Assembly: GCA_023415515.1 (NCBI GenBank)
Contig: JAEZKH010000354.1
Span: 1-12,559, forward strand
Length of the DNA: 12,559 bases
DNA from: Actinomycetes bacterium
Lineage (GTDB): Bacteria > Actinomycetota > Actinomycetes > Mycobacteriales > Mycobacteriaceae
Direction of reading: 5' to 3'
A model generated the notes under the pieces. That model was given only the letters and a program-made list of their open reading frames with translations, was not told where the DNA came from and did no database searches. Shown here one piece after another: positions 1-8,669 of the stretch. Position 1 is the first letter of the stretch. Every line of letters begins with the position of its first letter. The translations under genes and the position numbers were made by a program.

Positions 1-2
1 CG

Positions 3-1388
3 CGGGCGGTGCGGTGTCTGATCACGGCCGCCGTCGCGGCACGCGACGGTGCCGCTCAGATCGGTTCCGCGCGTGCCGATCTGGTCGGTGTTCTCACGAT
101 CGCCCGGGCGGCCGGGTTCAGCGTCGCCGACGACGGCGCCGTCACAGGACGCGGGACATCGTCCGCACCGTTGATCCCGTTGACCGGTGGCGGAGTGCAG
201 GTGACCACCGAGGTGCTCACCGCCCGTGTCGGCGCCGCCCTCGACGCATTGGCCGCCGCCGACGCTGATGCCGCGCACGACATAACCGAAGGGCTCGACC
301 CGGTGCGGGCCCCGAAAACACAGACGGCGACCGCCGGGGCGTGGCCGGTGCCGCTTGCCGACATCGTGGCGGGCTGGTCGGCCATCGGCCAGGACCGCAT
401 CGCACAACAGATCGACGCGATGGCGCCAGAACAGCGCCAGCGGCTGATCGACGAATTCCCCAAGCAGGTCGGCAACACCGACGGCATCCCGTGGGACATG
501 CGGATCGCGGCGAACCGGGTCAACATCGCGCAGGCGATCGCCGACGAACGGCAGGCCGGCGGTGCCGGTTCGCAGGGCCGCATCGCCTTCTACCAGGGTC
601 TGCTCGCCGAGGTCGAGGACCCGACCCGCAGCGGCCGCCGGGTGGATCGCCAGATCCTCGCCTTCGATCCGAAGCGTGCGTCGCTGATCGAACTCAACGG
701 CAACCTCGCCGCCGCCAAGAGCGTCGCGGTGATGGTCCCCGGAATGAACACCACCATCGAGTCGTCAGCCGCGAACACCGCGACGGCGAGGCGGTTCGTG
801 TCGGCCACCCGCGGCGAGGTCGCGGCCATCACCTACCTCGGCGGTCCCTTCCCTCGCGGGGACAACCTCGCCGCAGGTGTCGCCGACGCGGCCGATCCTA
901 GCTACGCACTGGACATGGCGCCGCGGTTGGTCGCGTTCAGCGAGGACGTCGCCCGCACGGTCGACGCGACCGGCCGCGACATCCCCGTCACCTACATCGG
1001 TCACTCGTACGGCGGTTCGATCATGGGCACCGCGGAGGTTTTCGGCCTCACGGCGGACCGGACGCTGTACCTGGCGGCCGCGGGGGCGGGCGTCGGCGTC
1101 GACGACCCGTCGGACTGGCACAACCGCAACCCGGACGTGCTGCGGTTCTCGATGACCGCCCCCGGCGACCTCATCGAGGTCGTACAGGGCAACCCGGCCA
1201 GCCCGCATGGCGCCGATCCCGACGAGATGCCGGGGGTAATCCGTTTGTCTGCAGGCGATTACGACGACGGACGGCCGATGGCAGGTCCGAGCGCGCACAC
1301 CGACATCGTGAATGCGCCGTCGGATTCGTGGCGCACCATCCTGGCGGTCATCACCGGCGATTCGCGAACTCTGCACAAAGCGGGGTGA
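3..1388 (+). CDS. DUF1023-type alpha/beta hydrolase, 5' end outside window
   Basis: The visible frame is open from the left edge, so the GTG at 9 is probably internal: the first ~95 residues look like the middle of the alanine-rich helical region that normally precedes the hydrolase domain in this family. Around 140-170 is a stretch with the VGNTDGIPW motif typical of DUF1023 proteins. The hydrolase part begins near VMVPGMNT (~244) and carries the nucleophile elbow GHSYGG with Ser at about residue 333 (codon 1005-1007). Candidate acid and base are the Asp in APGDLIE and the His in PSAHTDI near the C terminus. Family members are mycobacterial hydrolases of unknown substrate, some likely exported; no signal peptide can be judged because the N terminus is missing. 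It is followed within a few bases by a second hydrolase gene, so the two are probably co-transcribed. The family is clear; the substrate is unknown. Confidence 0.85.
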   Translation, partial: RAVRCLITAAVAARDGAAQIGSARADLVGVLTIARAAGFSVADDGAVTGRGTSSAPLIPLTGGGVQVTTEVLTARVGAALDALAAADADAAHDITEGLDPVRAPKTQTATAGAWPVPLADIVAGWSAIGQDRIAQQIDAMAPEQRQRLIDEFPKQVGNTDGIPWDMRIAANRVNIAQAIADERQAGGAGSQGRIAFYQGLLAEVEDPTRSGRRVDRQILAFDPKRASLIELNGNLAAAKSVAVMVPGMNTTIESSAANTATARRFVSATRGEVAAITYLGGPFPRGDNLAAGVADAADPSYALDMAPRLVAFSEDVARTVDATGRDIPVTYIGHSYGGSIMGTAEVFGLTADRTLYLAAAGAGVGVDDPSDWHNRNPDVLRFSMTAPGDLIEVVQGNPASPHGADPDEMPGVIRLSAGDYDDGRPMAGPSAHTDIVNAPSDSWRTILAVITGDSRTLHKAG

Positions 1389-1391
1389 CGG

Positions 1392-2282
1392 TTGGCACAA
1401 TCGGGACCGATGTCGTCCCGTAGCAGCCCGGTCGACGGGTTCCGGCTCGCGTTCGACCGGCACGGCACGGTCGGCGCGCCGCCGGTGGTGCTGCTGCACG
1501 GCTGGCCGGGCAACCGCCACGACTACCGCCGCGTCGTCCCGTTGCTCGCCGACGCCGCCGATGTGGTGGTGCCCGATCTGCGCGGCTTCGGCGGCTCGGA
1601 CAAACACGCCGTCGACGTCAGGCACTTCTACAGCGCAAGCGCCCAGGCGGCCAGCGTGGTGGGCCTCATCAACCAACTGGGTCTGACCGGCGTGGTGCTC
1701 GTCGGCTACGACATCGGCAGCCGCGTCGCACAGAGTGTGGCGCGGATGTACCCGGATCTGGCCAGCGCGCTGGTGCTGTCGCCGCCGCTGCCCGGGGTCG
1801 GCAACCGGGTGGTCAGCCCGCAGGCGCAGAACGAATACTGGTATCAGGCGTTTCATCAACTGCCGCTCGCCGACCGTCTGCTCGACGGCAACCTCGATTT
1901 GGTGCGGGAATACCTGCGTCACTTCTGGAATCACTACTGCGGCCCGGACTTCGTGCTGCCCGAGGACGATCTGGAGAAGCTCGCGTCCGACTACGCGCTG
2001 CCCGGAGCGTTCACCGCGTCGATCGCGTGGTACCGGGCGGGCGGAGGCACGGTCGCGCAGTCGCTCGTCGAGCCGCCGCCCGACCGCGCCATCAAGATAC
2101 AGGCCCCCACGGATATCCTTCTGCCGCAATATGATCCGATGTTTCCACGGGAGTGGGCCGATCGATGCGACGGCTATTTCGTCGATGTACGGACGCACCG
2201 GGTCGACGGCGTCGGGCACTTCACCCCGCTCGAATGCCCGCAGGAGTTGGCCGAGCTCATCCTCGGTCGCGTGCGAACCTAG
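1392..2282 (+). CDS. Epoxide-hydrolase-like alpha/beta hydrolase
   Basis: A 296-residue alpha/beta hydrolase. Visible elements from the TTG start: oxyanion motif HGWPG (36-40); DLRGFGGSDK (62-71), the loop usual in epoxide hydrolases; nucleophile elbow GYDIG with Asp107 in place of Ser; cap-domain WYR (213-215), whose Tyr is a typical epoxide-activating residue; probable acid Asp248 and base His276 (GVGHFTPLE). An Asp nucleophile points to the epoxide hydrolase / haloalkane dehalogenase branch rather than esterases. The start is uncertain: TTG at 1392 has a GGGGTG stretch four bases upstream, whereas ATG at 1410 would give 290 residues and begin just before the first conserved segment but has only a weak, very close ribosome site. 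It lies 3 nt after the previous stop, so it is probably in an operon with it. Its stop shares a CTAG with the stop of the convergent gene. The substrate cannot be inferred. Confidence 0.85.
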   Translation: MAQSGPMSSRSSPVDGFRLAFDRHGTVGAPPVVLLHGWPGNRHDYRRVVPLLADAADVVVPDLRGFGGSDKHAVDVRHFYSASAQAASVVGLINQLGLTGVVLVGYDIGSRVAQSVARMYPDLASALVLSPPLPGVGNRVVSPQAQNEYWYQAFHQLPLADRLLDGNLDLVREYLRHFWNHYCGPDFVLPEDDLEKLASDYALPGAFTASIAWYRAGGGTVAQSLVEPPPDRAIKIQAPTDILLPQYDPMFPREWADRCDGYFVDVRTHRVDGVGHFTPLECPQELAELILGRVRT

Positions 2283-4123
2283 CCCGGCGGAATTCCGACG
2301 TTGCGGACCCGCCGCTGCACGCCGACGATCTCGCGTAGGCCGTCATTGAGCAGGCTGCGGTTCAACGGTGACAACTCCGACATGGTGATCACGTCGCCGG
2401 GGGTGTGGCCCGCGGCGAGCTGGCTGACCTGGTGCCCGATACGCAGCCGTTGCAACATGACGAACACGTCGCACAGGGTCTCGGCGTCGTGGCCGCTGAT
2501 CGCACCGGCCTGCGCGGCGGCGGTCAGTCGGGCCGGCGTCGACGCCGATCCGACGTCCGCGCTCAGCCCGCCCCAGCGCGCCAGGTTCACGATCGGCGTG
2601 ATCGCGTGCTGCTTGAGGTCGAACGTGCCCCCGCGCCGCGACAGCACGTCGCGCAGTGAGCGGGTCCTGACCCGCGAGGACAGCGCGTCGAGCCGCTGCA
2701 ACCGCAGCGCATCCGGGTGGTCCCTGCGCATCGACCGGTATGCGGCCGGAACGGTGTGCAGCGCCGCGTCGCCCCACACCACCCGTCCGTCGATCATCAG
2801 AGACGACATCATCAGGCCCTGACCGTGCAACGGGTCGTCGAGCCACCGCTGGGCCGCAGCGGACCAATCCGATCGGGAACGTGAGAACAGCGGCTCGTAG
2901 GCGACCGCCCCGTTGCGGTCCGACGGAAGGCCGCAACCGTCCAGAATCTCGTGTGTGCGCCGCGCGATCGCACGCATCTGCTCACTCGCAGAGGACATGT
3001 CGTCGCGCCAGGCCAACGCGCTGTCCACATCGGAGGACGGCACCGCCTCGCGCCGCGCGATGCTGCCGAGGGTCAGCCACACGAATCCGCTCTGATCTCC
3101 CGAACCCTCGGCCAACGCCAGTTCGAGCGCGCGGCGCACCAGGCTGTCGATGACCACCGACAGGATCGCGCTCGTGGCAGATGCTTTTGTACCGTTGCGG
3201 AAAAGGTCAGCGGCGACTCCGGTGACCCGTTGCCCGACTCCCTGCAATTCGACTGCGGTGCTTGCCAATCCAATGGACCGGCGCAAGCTGAAGCTCTGCC
3301 TCGCCGACGCGGCGAGCAGGTCGGCGTCTTCGATCACTCCGACGACCTCGCCACGCGCGGTCACGACCGGCATATGCTTCATGCCGGATTCCAGCATGTC
3401 CATCAGCACCGTCTCGGCTGTCAGATCGGCGGTGACACGGCGGGCCGGGGCGCTCATCACCTGGGTTATCGGGGCGTCGATCGGGACCCCCGCTGCCACC
3501 ACCCTCGTCCTGAGGTCGCGGTCGGTGAAGATGCCGAGATCGCCACCAGGCAACCGGATCAGCGCGTACGACACGTGGTGTCGGGTCATCCGGCAGACGG
3601 CGTCGCGCACCGACGCGTCCGGAGCGATGACCAGGACGTCGCCGTGAACGAGTTCGCCGACCGGCCTGCTGTCGGTCGCCGGTGCGATCGTGGGACGGTC
3701 GGTCCGACTGCTCATGTGCCACGCGGTGGAGGCGAGGAAGGCCAGACCCGCCGGTTTGGCGAACTGTGACCGGACCAGCGCGCCCGGGAGGCGTATCAGG
3801 GTGCTGGGCAACGTCGTCCGCGCGACGAATTCGATGCCGCCACCGATGAGCATCGGGGTGTAGCCGAAGATGCCGCCGTGCTCGACGGTGTCGATCGTGG
3901 TGCCGTCTGCGCTCGCCTGCAACGTCACTTGTCCGCTGCGGACCATCCACACGTCGTCGGGCACGTGTGTTGCGTAGTCGGCGACGAGGGCGCCCGCGGG
4001 GAAGTCGACCAGTTCCGATGCGGCCGCCAGCTCGGCCAGTTCGTCGCCGGTCATCGCCTGGAACGGCGTGTGCTCGCCCAGGAAGCTCGCTAACCCGTCA
4101 GGCGTGTCGAATGAGGTCGGCAC
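2279..4123 (-). CDS. cNMP-binding / CBS / DUF294 nucleotidyltransferase-like regulator
   Basis: A 614-residue four-part protein. Residues ~15-135 resemble a cyclic-nucleotide-binding beta-roll; ~155-275 are a CBS pair (FTDRDLR, then MKHMPVV and VGVIEDADLL); ~300-445 are a DUF294 nucleotidyltransferase-like domain with the motif GS(353-354)...SDVD, giving acidic residues Asp365 and Asp367; ~475-610 are the DUF294 C-terminal helical domain. This architecture is known in bacteria as a putative signal-responsive relative of the GlnD uridylyltransferase; its targets are undefined. In the nucleotide-binding cassette the usual FGE reads FGY (86-88) and the Arg-Ala pair is absent, so cAMP binding is doubtful. 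The GTG start at 4123 lies 26 nt inside the choline-oxidase-like gene, and the beta-roll needs these residues, so the overlap is probably real and translation coupled. It is likely the last gene of the operon and may regulate it (inference). Confidence 0.85.
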   Translation of the reverse strand: MPTSFDTPDGLASFLGEHTPFQAMTGDELAELAAASELVDFPAGALVADYATHVPDDVWMVRSGQVTLQASADGTTIDTVEHGGIFGYTPMLIGGGIEFVARTTLPSTLIRLPGALVRSQFAKPAGLAFLASTAWHMSSRTDRPTIAPATDSRPVGELVHGDVLVIAPDASVRDAVCRMTRHHVSYALIRLPGGDLGIFTDRDLRTRVVAAGVPIDAPITQVMSAPARRVTADLTAETVLMDMLESGMKHMPVVTARGEVVGVIEDADLLAASARQSFSLRRSIGLASTAVELQGVGQRVTGVAADLFRNGTKASATSAILSVVIDSLVRRALELALAEGSGDQSGFVWLTLGSIARREAVPSSDVDSALAWRDDMSSASEQMRAIARRTHEILDGCGLPSDRNGAVAYEPLFSRSRSDWSAAAQRWLDDPLHGQGLMMSSLMIDGRVVWGDAALHTVPAAYRSMRRDHPDALRLQRLDALSSRVRTRSLRDVLSRRGGTFDLKQHAITPIVNLARWGGLSADVGSASTPARLTAAAQAGAISGHDAETLCDVFVMLQRLRIGHQVSQLAAGHTPGDVITMSELSPLNRSLLNDGLREIVGVQRRVRNVGIPPG

Positions 4124-5621
4124 ACTTCTCCGCCATCGTCATCACCGTGATGTTGGGGTTGACCGACGGCAGTTTCGGCATCGCCGACGCGTCCACCACG
4201 CGCAACCGGTGGGTGCCCTTGACCCGCAGCTGCGGGTCGAGAACCGCCATCGGGTCGGCTGCCGAACCCATTCGCGCCGTGGCGGCCGGGTGGTACACGG
4301 TGTTATGGCATTGATGGATGTAGTCGAGCAGCTCGTCGTCGGTCGTCGCGTCGGGTCCGGGTGCCAACTCCCTGCCCACCCACGGCGCCAGCGGCGACTG
4401 CTCGGCGATCGTGCGGGCCAGCTTGACCCCGGTCAGCATGATCCGGTCGTCGTAGCCGTCGGGATCGGTGAAATAGCGCGGGTCGACGCGGGGGCGGTCG
4501 CGGAAATCGCGGCTGCGTAGCCGCACGGTGCCCCTGGACCGCCCCTGAGTCACGTTGGGCGTCAGGCAGAATCCGTTTTCGGTGGTCGGATATCCGCGCC
4601 GGAGGGTGTTCATGTCGAACGGCACGCTGCCGTAGTGCATCATCAGATCCGGTTGTGTGCACCCGTCGTCGACGGTGGTGAACAGCCCGATCTCCCACCA
4701 CTGCGTCGATGTGGTGACCATCGGTTGCGATGCCTCCCAGAACACCAGGCCCTCGACGTGGTCGTCAAGATTCGAACCGACTCCTGGAGAGTCGACGCGC
4801 ACGTCGATGCCCATCTCGCGCAGGTGCACGCTGGGCCCGATGCCGGACAGCATCAGCAACTTCGGAGTGTCGATGGCGCCTGCGGTGACGATGACCTCGC
4901 GTCGCGCCGAAACGGAGTCATACCCGGTGAGGTCGGGCCGCTGGTAACGGACGCCTGTCGCGGAATTGTCGTTGCCGAACAGGATCTCGGCCACCCAGCA
5001 GCCGGTGCGCACCTCCAGGTTGCGCCTGGACCCCAGGATCGGATGCAGATAGGCATGCGAGCTGGACATCCTGATGCCGTCCTCGGCGGCGTTGATCTGG
5101 AACCAGCCCGCCCCATTTCGGACCGTCTCGCCGCGGTTGAACGCCACGGTCGGCATCCCGACCTCGGCCGCCGCCTCGAGCACCGCCCTGCCGCAGGGAT
5201 CATCCGGGGGTACGTCGCGCAACAGCACGGTCTGCCTGAGTCGATCGGTCAGCGGCAGGACCTCGGCGGCGCTCCAACCATCGGCGCCCATCGTCACCCA
5301 CTCGTCGAGACATTCCGCGGGCGGCAGGAACGCGATGCACGAGTTGTGCGATGAGCAGCCGCCCAGAACCTTGCCTCGCGCGTGGCGCATGAACGAATTG
5401 CCGCGCTCCTGCGGTTCCACCGGATAGTCCCAGTCGTACCCGGAGTCGAGCAGGTGCATCCATTCGGACAACACCAGGATGTTGTCGTCGCCGACGTCGG
5501 ATGGCCCGGCCTCCAGCAGACATACCGTGATGTCGGGATCTTCCGAAAGCCGCGCCGCCAGTGCGCATCCGGCGGTGCCGCCCCCGGCGATCACATAATC
5601 GAACGTGCCGGCGTCCCCCAT
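4098..5621 (-). CDS. codA: Choline oxidase-like GMC flavoprotein
   Basis: A 507-residue GMC oxidoreductase, predicted to oxidise choline to betaine aldehyde and on to glycine betaine with FAD, reducing O2 to H2O2. An N-terminal dinucleotide fold has the GGGTAG motif (13-18). GMC signatures lie at ~83-100 (KVLGGCSSHNSC) and ~248-262 (TPKLLMLSGIG). Compared from memory with Arthrobacter globiformis choline oxidase, the key residues fall at consistent offsets: Trp54 (W61), His92 (H99, the covalent FAD anchor), Ser94 (S101), His288 (H310), Glu290 (E312, which binds the trimethylammonium), Trp309 (W331), His329 (H351), Val442 (V464), Tyr443 (Y465), His444 (H466) and Asn488 (N510). That favours the oxidase over a generic choline dehydrogenase. 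The start ATG is 1 nt after the permease stop. The alternative is a related alcohol oxidase or dehydrogenase. Confidence 0.85.
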   Translation of the reverse strand: MGDAGTFDYVIAGGGTAGCALAARLSEDPDITVCLLEAGPSDVGDDNILVLSEWMHLLDSGYDWDYPVEPQERGNSFMRHARGKVLGGCSSHNSCIAFLPPAECLDEWVTMGADGWSAAEVLPLTDRLRQTVLLRDVPPDDPCGRAVLEAAAEVGMPTVAFNRGETVRNGAGWFQINAAEDGIRMSSSHAYLHPILGSRRNLEVRTGCWVAEILFGNDNSATGVRYQRPDLTGYDSVSARREVIVTAGAIDTPKLLMLSGIGPSVHLREMGIDVRVDSPGVGSNLDDHVEGLVFWEASQPMVTTSTQWWEIGLFTTVDDGCTQPDLMMHYGSVPFDMNTLRRGYPTTENGFCLTPNVTQGRSRGTVRLRSRDFRDRPRVDPRYFTDPDGYDDRIMLTGVKLARTIAEQSPLAPWVGRELAPGPDATTDDELLDYIHQCHNTVYHPAATARMGSAADPMAVLDPQLRVKGTHRLRVVDASAMPKLPSVNPNITVMTMAEKCADLIRHA

Positions 5622-5622
5622 C

Positions 5623-7167
5623 TCATGCCTGCTCGAGCGGCTTCTCGGCCTCGGCCAAGGTCTCCGCGGCGTGTGACTTCAACGTGCCGATGTGATGGCG
5701 ACCCTTGACGAAATACCACAACAGGCCTGCGCCCAGGATCACGCCGATGTACACGAACGCACCCCAGGTGTTGTACCAGGGTGTGCCGTAGACGTCCGGG
5801 CGCGGCCATGCCAGGTTCAATGCCATCAGCGCGCCCCACAGCACGGCGAAGATGTTGACCGGCAATCCCCACTTACCCATCGTGAAGTAGCCGCCCTCGG
5901 CGAGATCTTTTGGCGGCCACTGTCCTTGGAGGCGCTTCTTGAGCATCGGGCCGGTCACCATCAGGTACGCGAGGTAGATCATGATGATGGCGATCGAGGT
6001 CAGCACCGTGAAGATCTGGGTGTTCGCGATGTTGATCACCAGGATGATCGCGGAGATGAGGCCGATCGTCACCGCGGGCACGATGGGCGTCTGGGTCTTC
6101 GGGTTGACCGTCGCCAGCTTCTCCCCGAACGGCAGCGCGTTGTCGCGGGCCATGGCGAACGACAGCCGAATGGCCGCGGTGTGGACGGCCAGCGTGCACA
6201 CGGTCACCGCGATGACGATGCACACCAGGAATATCTTGCCGAGCGGCCCCCACATCACCTGCTCGACGATGTACTGCAGGCCGCCGCTGCTCTCGCCGAT
6301 CTGAGGATCCTGCAGGTTCGGCGCGGACATCACCGCGAAGACCAGGATGGCACCGCCGATGACGAAGGATGCCAGGATGGCGCGGGCGATGGCCTTCGGC
6401 GCGGTGCGGCGCGGTTCGACCGTCTCCTCCCCCAATGAGCTCGCGGTGTCGAAGCCGTACATCACGTACAACGACGCCAGCGAGGCGACCAGGAACGCGC
6501 CGAGATAGCCGTAGCTCTCCCCGGCGCCGTATCCCTGCGTGGAGAAGAAGATGTCAGGGCCGCGTTTGATGTTGAGCGCCAGGATGATCGCGATCAGCAC
6601 TGCGGCGATCAACTCGATGAACACGCCCGCACTGTTGATTCTCGCCATCAGCTTCACGCCGAGCGCATTCACCAACGTGGTGAAGGCGATCAGCACGCTG
6701 CCGAGCACCACGGCGTTGGCGGCGAAGTCGTATTCCCCTGTGCCGTCGCCGACGATCTGGAAGCCGCTCCAGATCCGCGGCAGGTTCAGCTGATAGGCCA
6801 GCACGACAGCCGAGATCGTGACGATCGACGCGGTCAGCATCAACCACCCCGACGACCAGCCGACCAGCCGACTCGCCAGTTTCTTGCTCCAGTTGTAGAC
6901 CGAGCCCGCGACGGGGTACTTCGCGGCGAGTTCCATGAAGCACAGCGCTACCGCCATCTGACCGACGAAAACCATCGGCCACGACCAGAGGTATGCGGGC
7001 CCTGCGGTGCCGAAGCCGAAATAGAACAGCTGAAATGTGCCGGTGAGGATGGATATGTAGCTGACACCGGCGGCGAAGCTGGCGAACTTGCCGATGCTGC
7101 GATCAAGCGACTGGCGATATCCGAAGTCCTCCATGCCGCTGTCGGCGTGCGGATCTTTGATGACCAT
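5623..7167 (-). CDS. APC-superfamily permease, probable amino acid/choline transporter
   Basis: A 514-residue integral membrane protein with about 12 hydrophobic segments separated by short loops and a charged N terminus of ~25 residues. Residues ~80-93 (LAAKYPVAGSVYNW) match the conserved substrate-site region of APC transporters, and GEETVEPRRTAPKAI (246-260) is the usual cytoplasmic EE...P-R..P motif. The sequence resembles the ACT branch (amino acid/choline transporters, which includes fungal GABA and choline permeases) more than BCCT or ABC choline importers. Lying between an aldehyde dehydrogenase and a choline-oxidase-like gene, choline is the most economical substrate, though GABA, ethanolamine or another amine is possible. 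The start is well supported: AGGGGA ends five bases before the ATG and shares bases with the upstream stop codon. The TGA stop is separated from the next ATG by one base. Confidence 0.85.
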   Translation of the reverse strand: MVIKDPHADSGMEDFGYRQSLDRSIGKFASFAAGVSYISILTGTFQLFYFGFGTAGPAYLWSWPMVFVGQMAVALCFMELAAKYPVAGSVYNWSKKLASRLVGWSSGWLMLTASIVTISAVVLAYQLNLPRIWSGFQIVGDGTGEYDFAANAVVLGSVLIAFTTLVNALGVKLMARINSAGVFIELIAAVLIAIILALNIKRGPDIFFSTQGYGAGESYGYLGAFLVASLASLYVMYGFDTASSLGEETVEPRRTAPKAIARAILASFVIGGAILVFAVMSAPNLQDPQIGESSGGLQYIVEQVMWGPLGKIFLVCIVIAVTVCTLAVHTAAIRLSFAMARDNALPFGEKLATVNPKTQTPIVPAVTIGLISAIILVINIANTQIFTVLTSIAIIMIYLAYLMVTGPMLKKRLQGQWPPKDLAEGGYFTMGKWGLPVNIFAVLWGALMALNLAWPRPDVYGTPWYNTWGAFVYIGVILGAGLLWYFVKGRHHIGTLKSHAAETLAEAEKPLEQA

Positions 7168-7170
7168 GCG

Positions 7171-7178
7171 ATTCCCCT
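7171..7178 (-). promoter_or_regulatory. Ribosome binding site of the permease gene, overlapping the upstream stop
   Basis: On the minus strand AGGGGAAT ends three bases before the permease ATG, with the GGGGA core five bases from it. Its first two bases are the last two of the aldehyde dehydrogenase TAG. It fixes the permease start and makes reinitiation after the upstream gene likely. Confidence 0.6.
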
Positions 7179-8655
7179 AACCCTTGAACCACCCGGCCGG
7201 CGTTGGCGCGGTGTTGTGCCAGATATGTTTGATCTCTTGGTATTCCGCGAGACCCGTCGGGCCGAGTTCGCGGCCGTTGCCGGACTGTCCGAATCCGCCC
7301 CACTCCGCAGACGCGGTGTAGTAGCCGAAGTCGTTGAGCCACACCGTGCCGTGCCGTAGTGCCCGCACCACACGTTCGCCGCGGGCCCGGTCGGCGGTTC
7401 GCACCCCTGCCGCGAGACCGTAGCGGGTGTCATTGCCGAGTTCGATCGCCTCGGCCTCGGTGGTGAACCGCTCGACGGTGAGAATCGGTCCGAACGTCTC
7501 CTCGGAGACGATGCGCATCGACCGGTCACACCGGTCGAAGATCGTCGGCAGATAGAAGTAGCCGGCGGCCAGAGCCGGGTCGGCGGGTCTCGCTCCGCCG
7601 GTGACCAGTTTGGCGCCCTCGGAAATGCCCTGCTGCACATGCGCTTCGACCTTGGCCCGGTGTTGCTCGGACACCAACGGTCCAGTTTCGCTTGCCGGGT
7701 CCATGCCGTTGCCCATCCGGATCTTCTCGGCACGCTCGGCGAGCGCGGCCACGAAGTCGTCGGCGATGGACTCCTCCACGATCACGCGGGTGCCCGCGGA
7801 GCAGACCTGGCCGGAGTGCAGGAAGACCCCGGTGAGCACCTGATCGACCGAACTGTCCCAGTCGGCGTCGGCGAACACGATGTGCGGATTCTTGCCACCC
7901 AGTTCCACCGCGACCTTGGTGACGTGTTCCGCGGCGACCTTCGAGATGATCTTTCCGGTCGCCAGTCCCCCGGTGAACGAGATGAAGTCGACGTCTGGGG
8001 TGTCGGTGAGCGCGGCACCGAGCGTCGCGCCGCTGCCTTGGACGAGATTGACCACCGACGCGGGAACTCCCGCCTCGGTGAGCAGATGAACGAACGCGAT
8101 CGTGCTCAGCGGGGTGACCTCGCTTGGCTTGGCGACCATGGTGCAGCCTGCCGCGATGGCGGGCGCCACCTTCCACGACATCTGCAGCAGCGGATAGTTC
8201 CACGGCGCGATCAGCACACACACCCCGATCGGCTCACGCACCACGCGGCTCACGACGGCGGGGTCGCCGACGTCGACCAGACGGTCGGATTGGGTGGCGG
8301 CCAACCGGGAGTAGTACCGGAAAACCGATGTCACGTCGTCGATGTCGATGCGGCTTTCGACGAGCGTCTTGCCGGTGTCGCGGGTCTCCAACTCGGCGAG
8401 CGACTCTTTGTCCCGGACCAGCAGATCGGCGATGCGGCCAAGAAGCGCCGCCCGTTCCTCGACGGGTGTGGCGGGCCATTCACCGTCGTCGAACGCCCTG
8501 CGGGCGGCAGCGACCGCTTCGCGTGCATCGTCCGGGGTGGCCTCGTCGACGACCGCGACCACGCTTCCGTCGGCGGGATTGATGACGTCGCGAGTTCCAC
8601 CGTCCGACGCGTGTCGCCACACTCCGCCGATCAGGAGATCGGGTTCACCGTTCAT
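7177..8655 (-). CDS. NAD(P)-dependent aldehyde dehydrogenase, betaine-aldehyde type
   Basis: A full-length 492-residue aldehyde dehydrogenase. Landmarks: PWNYP with Asn153, KPSE with Lys176 at the cofactor site, FTGG (227-230), general base Glu251 in VELGGKNP, nucleophile Cys285 in GQVCSAGTR, and EETFGP (385-390). The PWNYPLLQMSWK and GQVCSAGTR wording is that of glycine-betaine-aldehyde dehydrogenases (GbsA/BetB group). Its neighbours, a permease and a choline-oxidase-like flavoprotein, support conversion of betaine aldehyde to glycine betaine in the cytoplasm. Choline oxidase can do this step alone, so the enzyme may serve to keep the reactive aldehyde low or to work on another aldehyde. 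The start ATG has GAGCGG closely upstream. It is the first gene of the operon, 83 nt after prcA on the same strand, with a dyad in the gap. Substrate assignment is from context; the class is certain. Confidence 0.9.
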   Translation of the reverse strand: MNGEPDLLIGGVWRHASDGGTRDVINPADGSVVAVVDEATPDDAREAVAAARRAFDDGEWPATPVEERAALLGRIADLLVRDKESLAELETRDTGKTLVESRIDIDDVTSVFRYYSRLAATQSDRLVDVGDPAVVSRVVREPIGVCVLIAPWNYPLLQMSWKVAPAIAAGCTMVAKPSEVTPLSTIAFVHLLTEAGVPASVVNLVQGSGATLGAALTDTPDVDFISFTGGLATGKIISKVAAEHVTKVAVELGGKNPHIVFADADWDSSVDQVLTGVFLHSGQVCSAGTRVIVEESIADDFVAALAERAEKIRMGNGMDPASETGPLVSEQHRAKVEAHVQQGISEGAKLVTGGARPADPALAAGYFYLPTIFDRCDRSMRIVSEETFGPILTVERFTTEAEAIELGNDTRYGLAAGVRTADRARGERVVRALRHGTVWLNDFGYYTASAEWGGFGQSGNGRELGPTGLAEYQEIKHIWHNTAPTPAGWFKG

Positions 8656-8669
8656 ATCCGCTCACCGCT

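Noticed and set aside
765..2219. A 484-codon open frame on the minus strand across both hydrolase genes
   Set aside because: It is the antisense shadow of two well-supported hydrolase genes; the peptide is rich in Arg, Ala, Val and His with no recognisable domain, as expected for GC-rich shadows.
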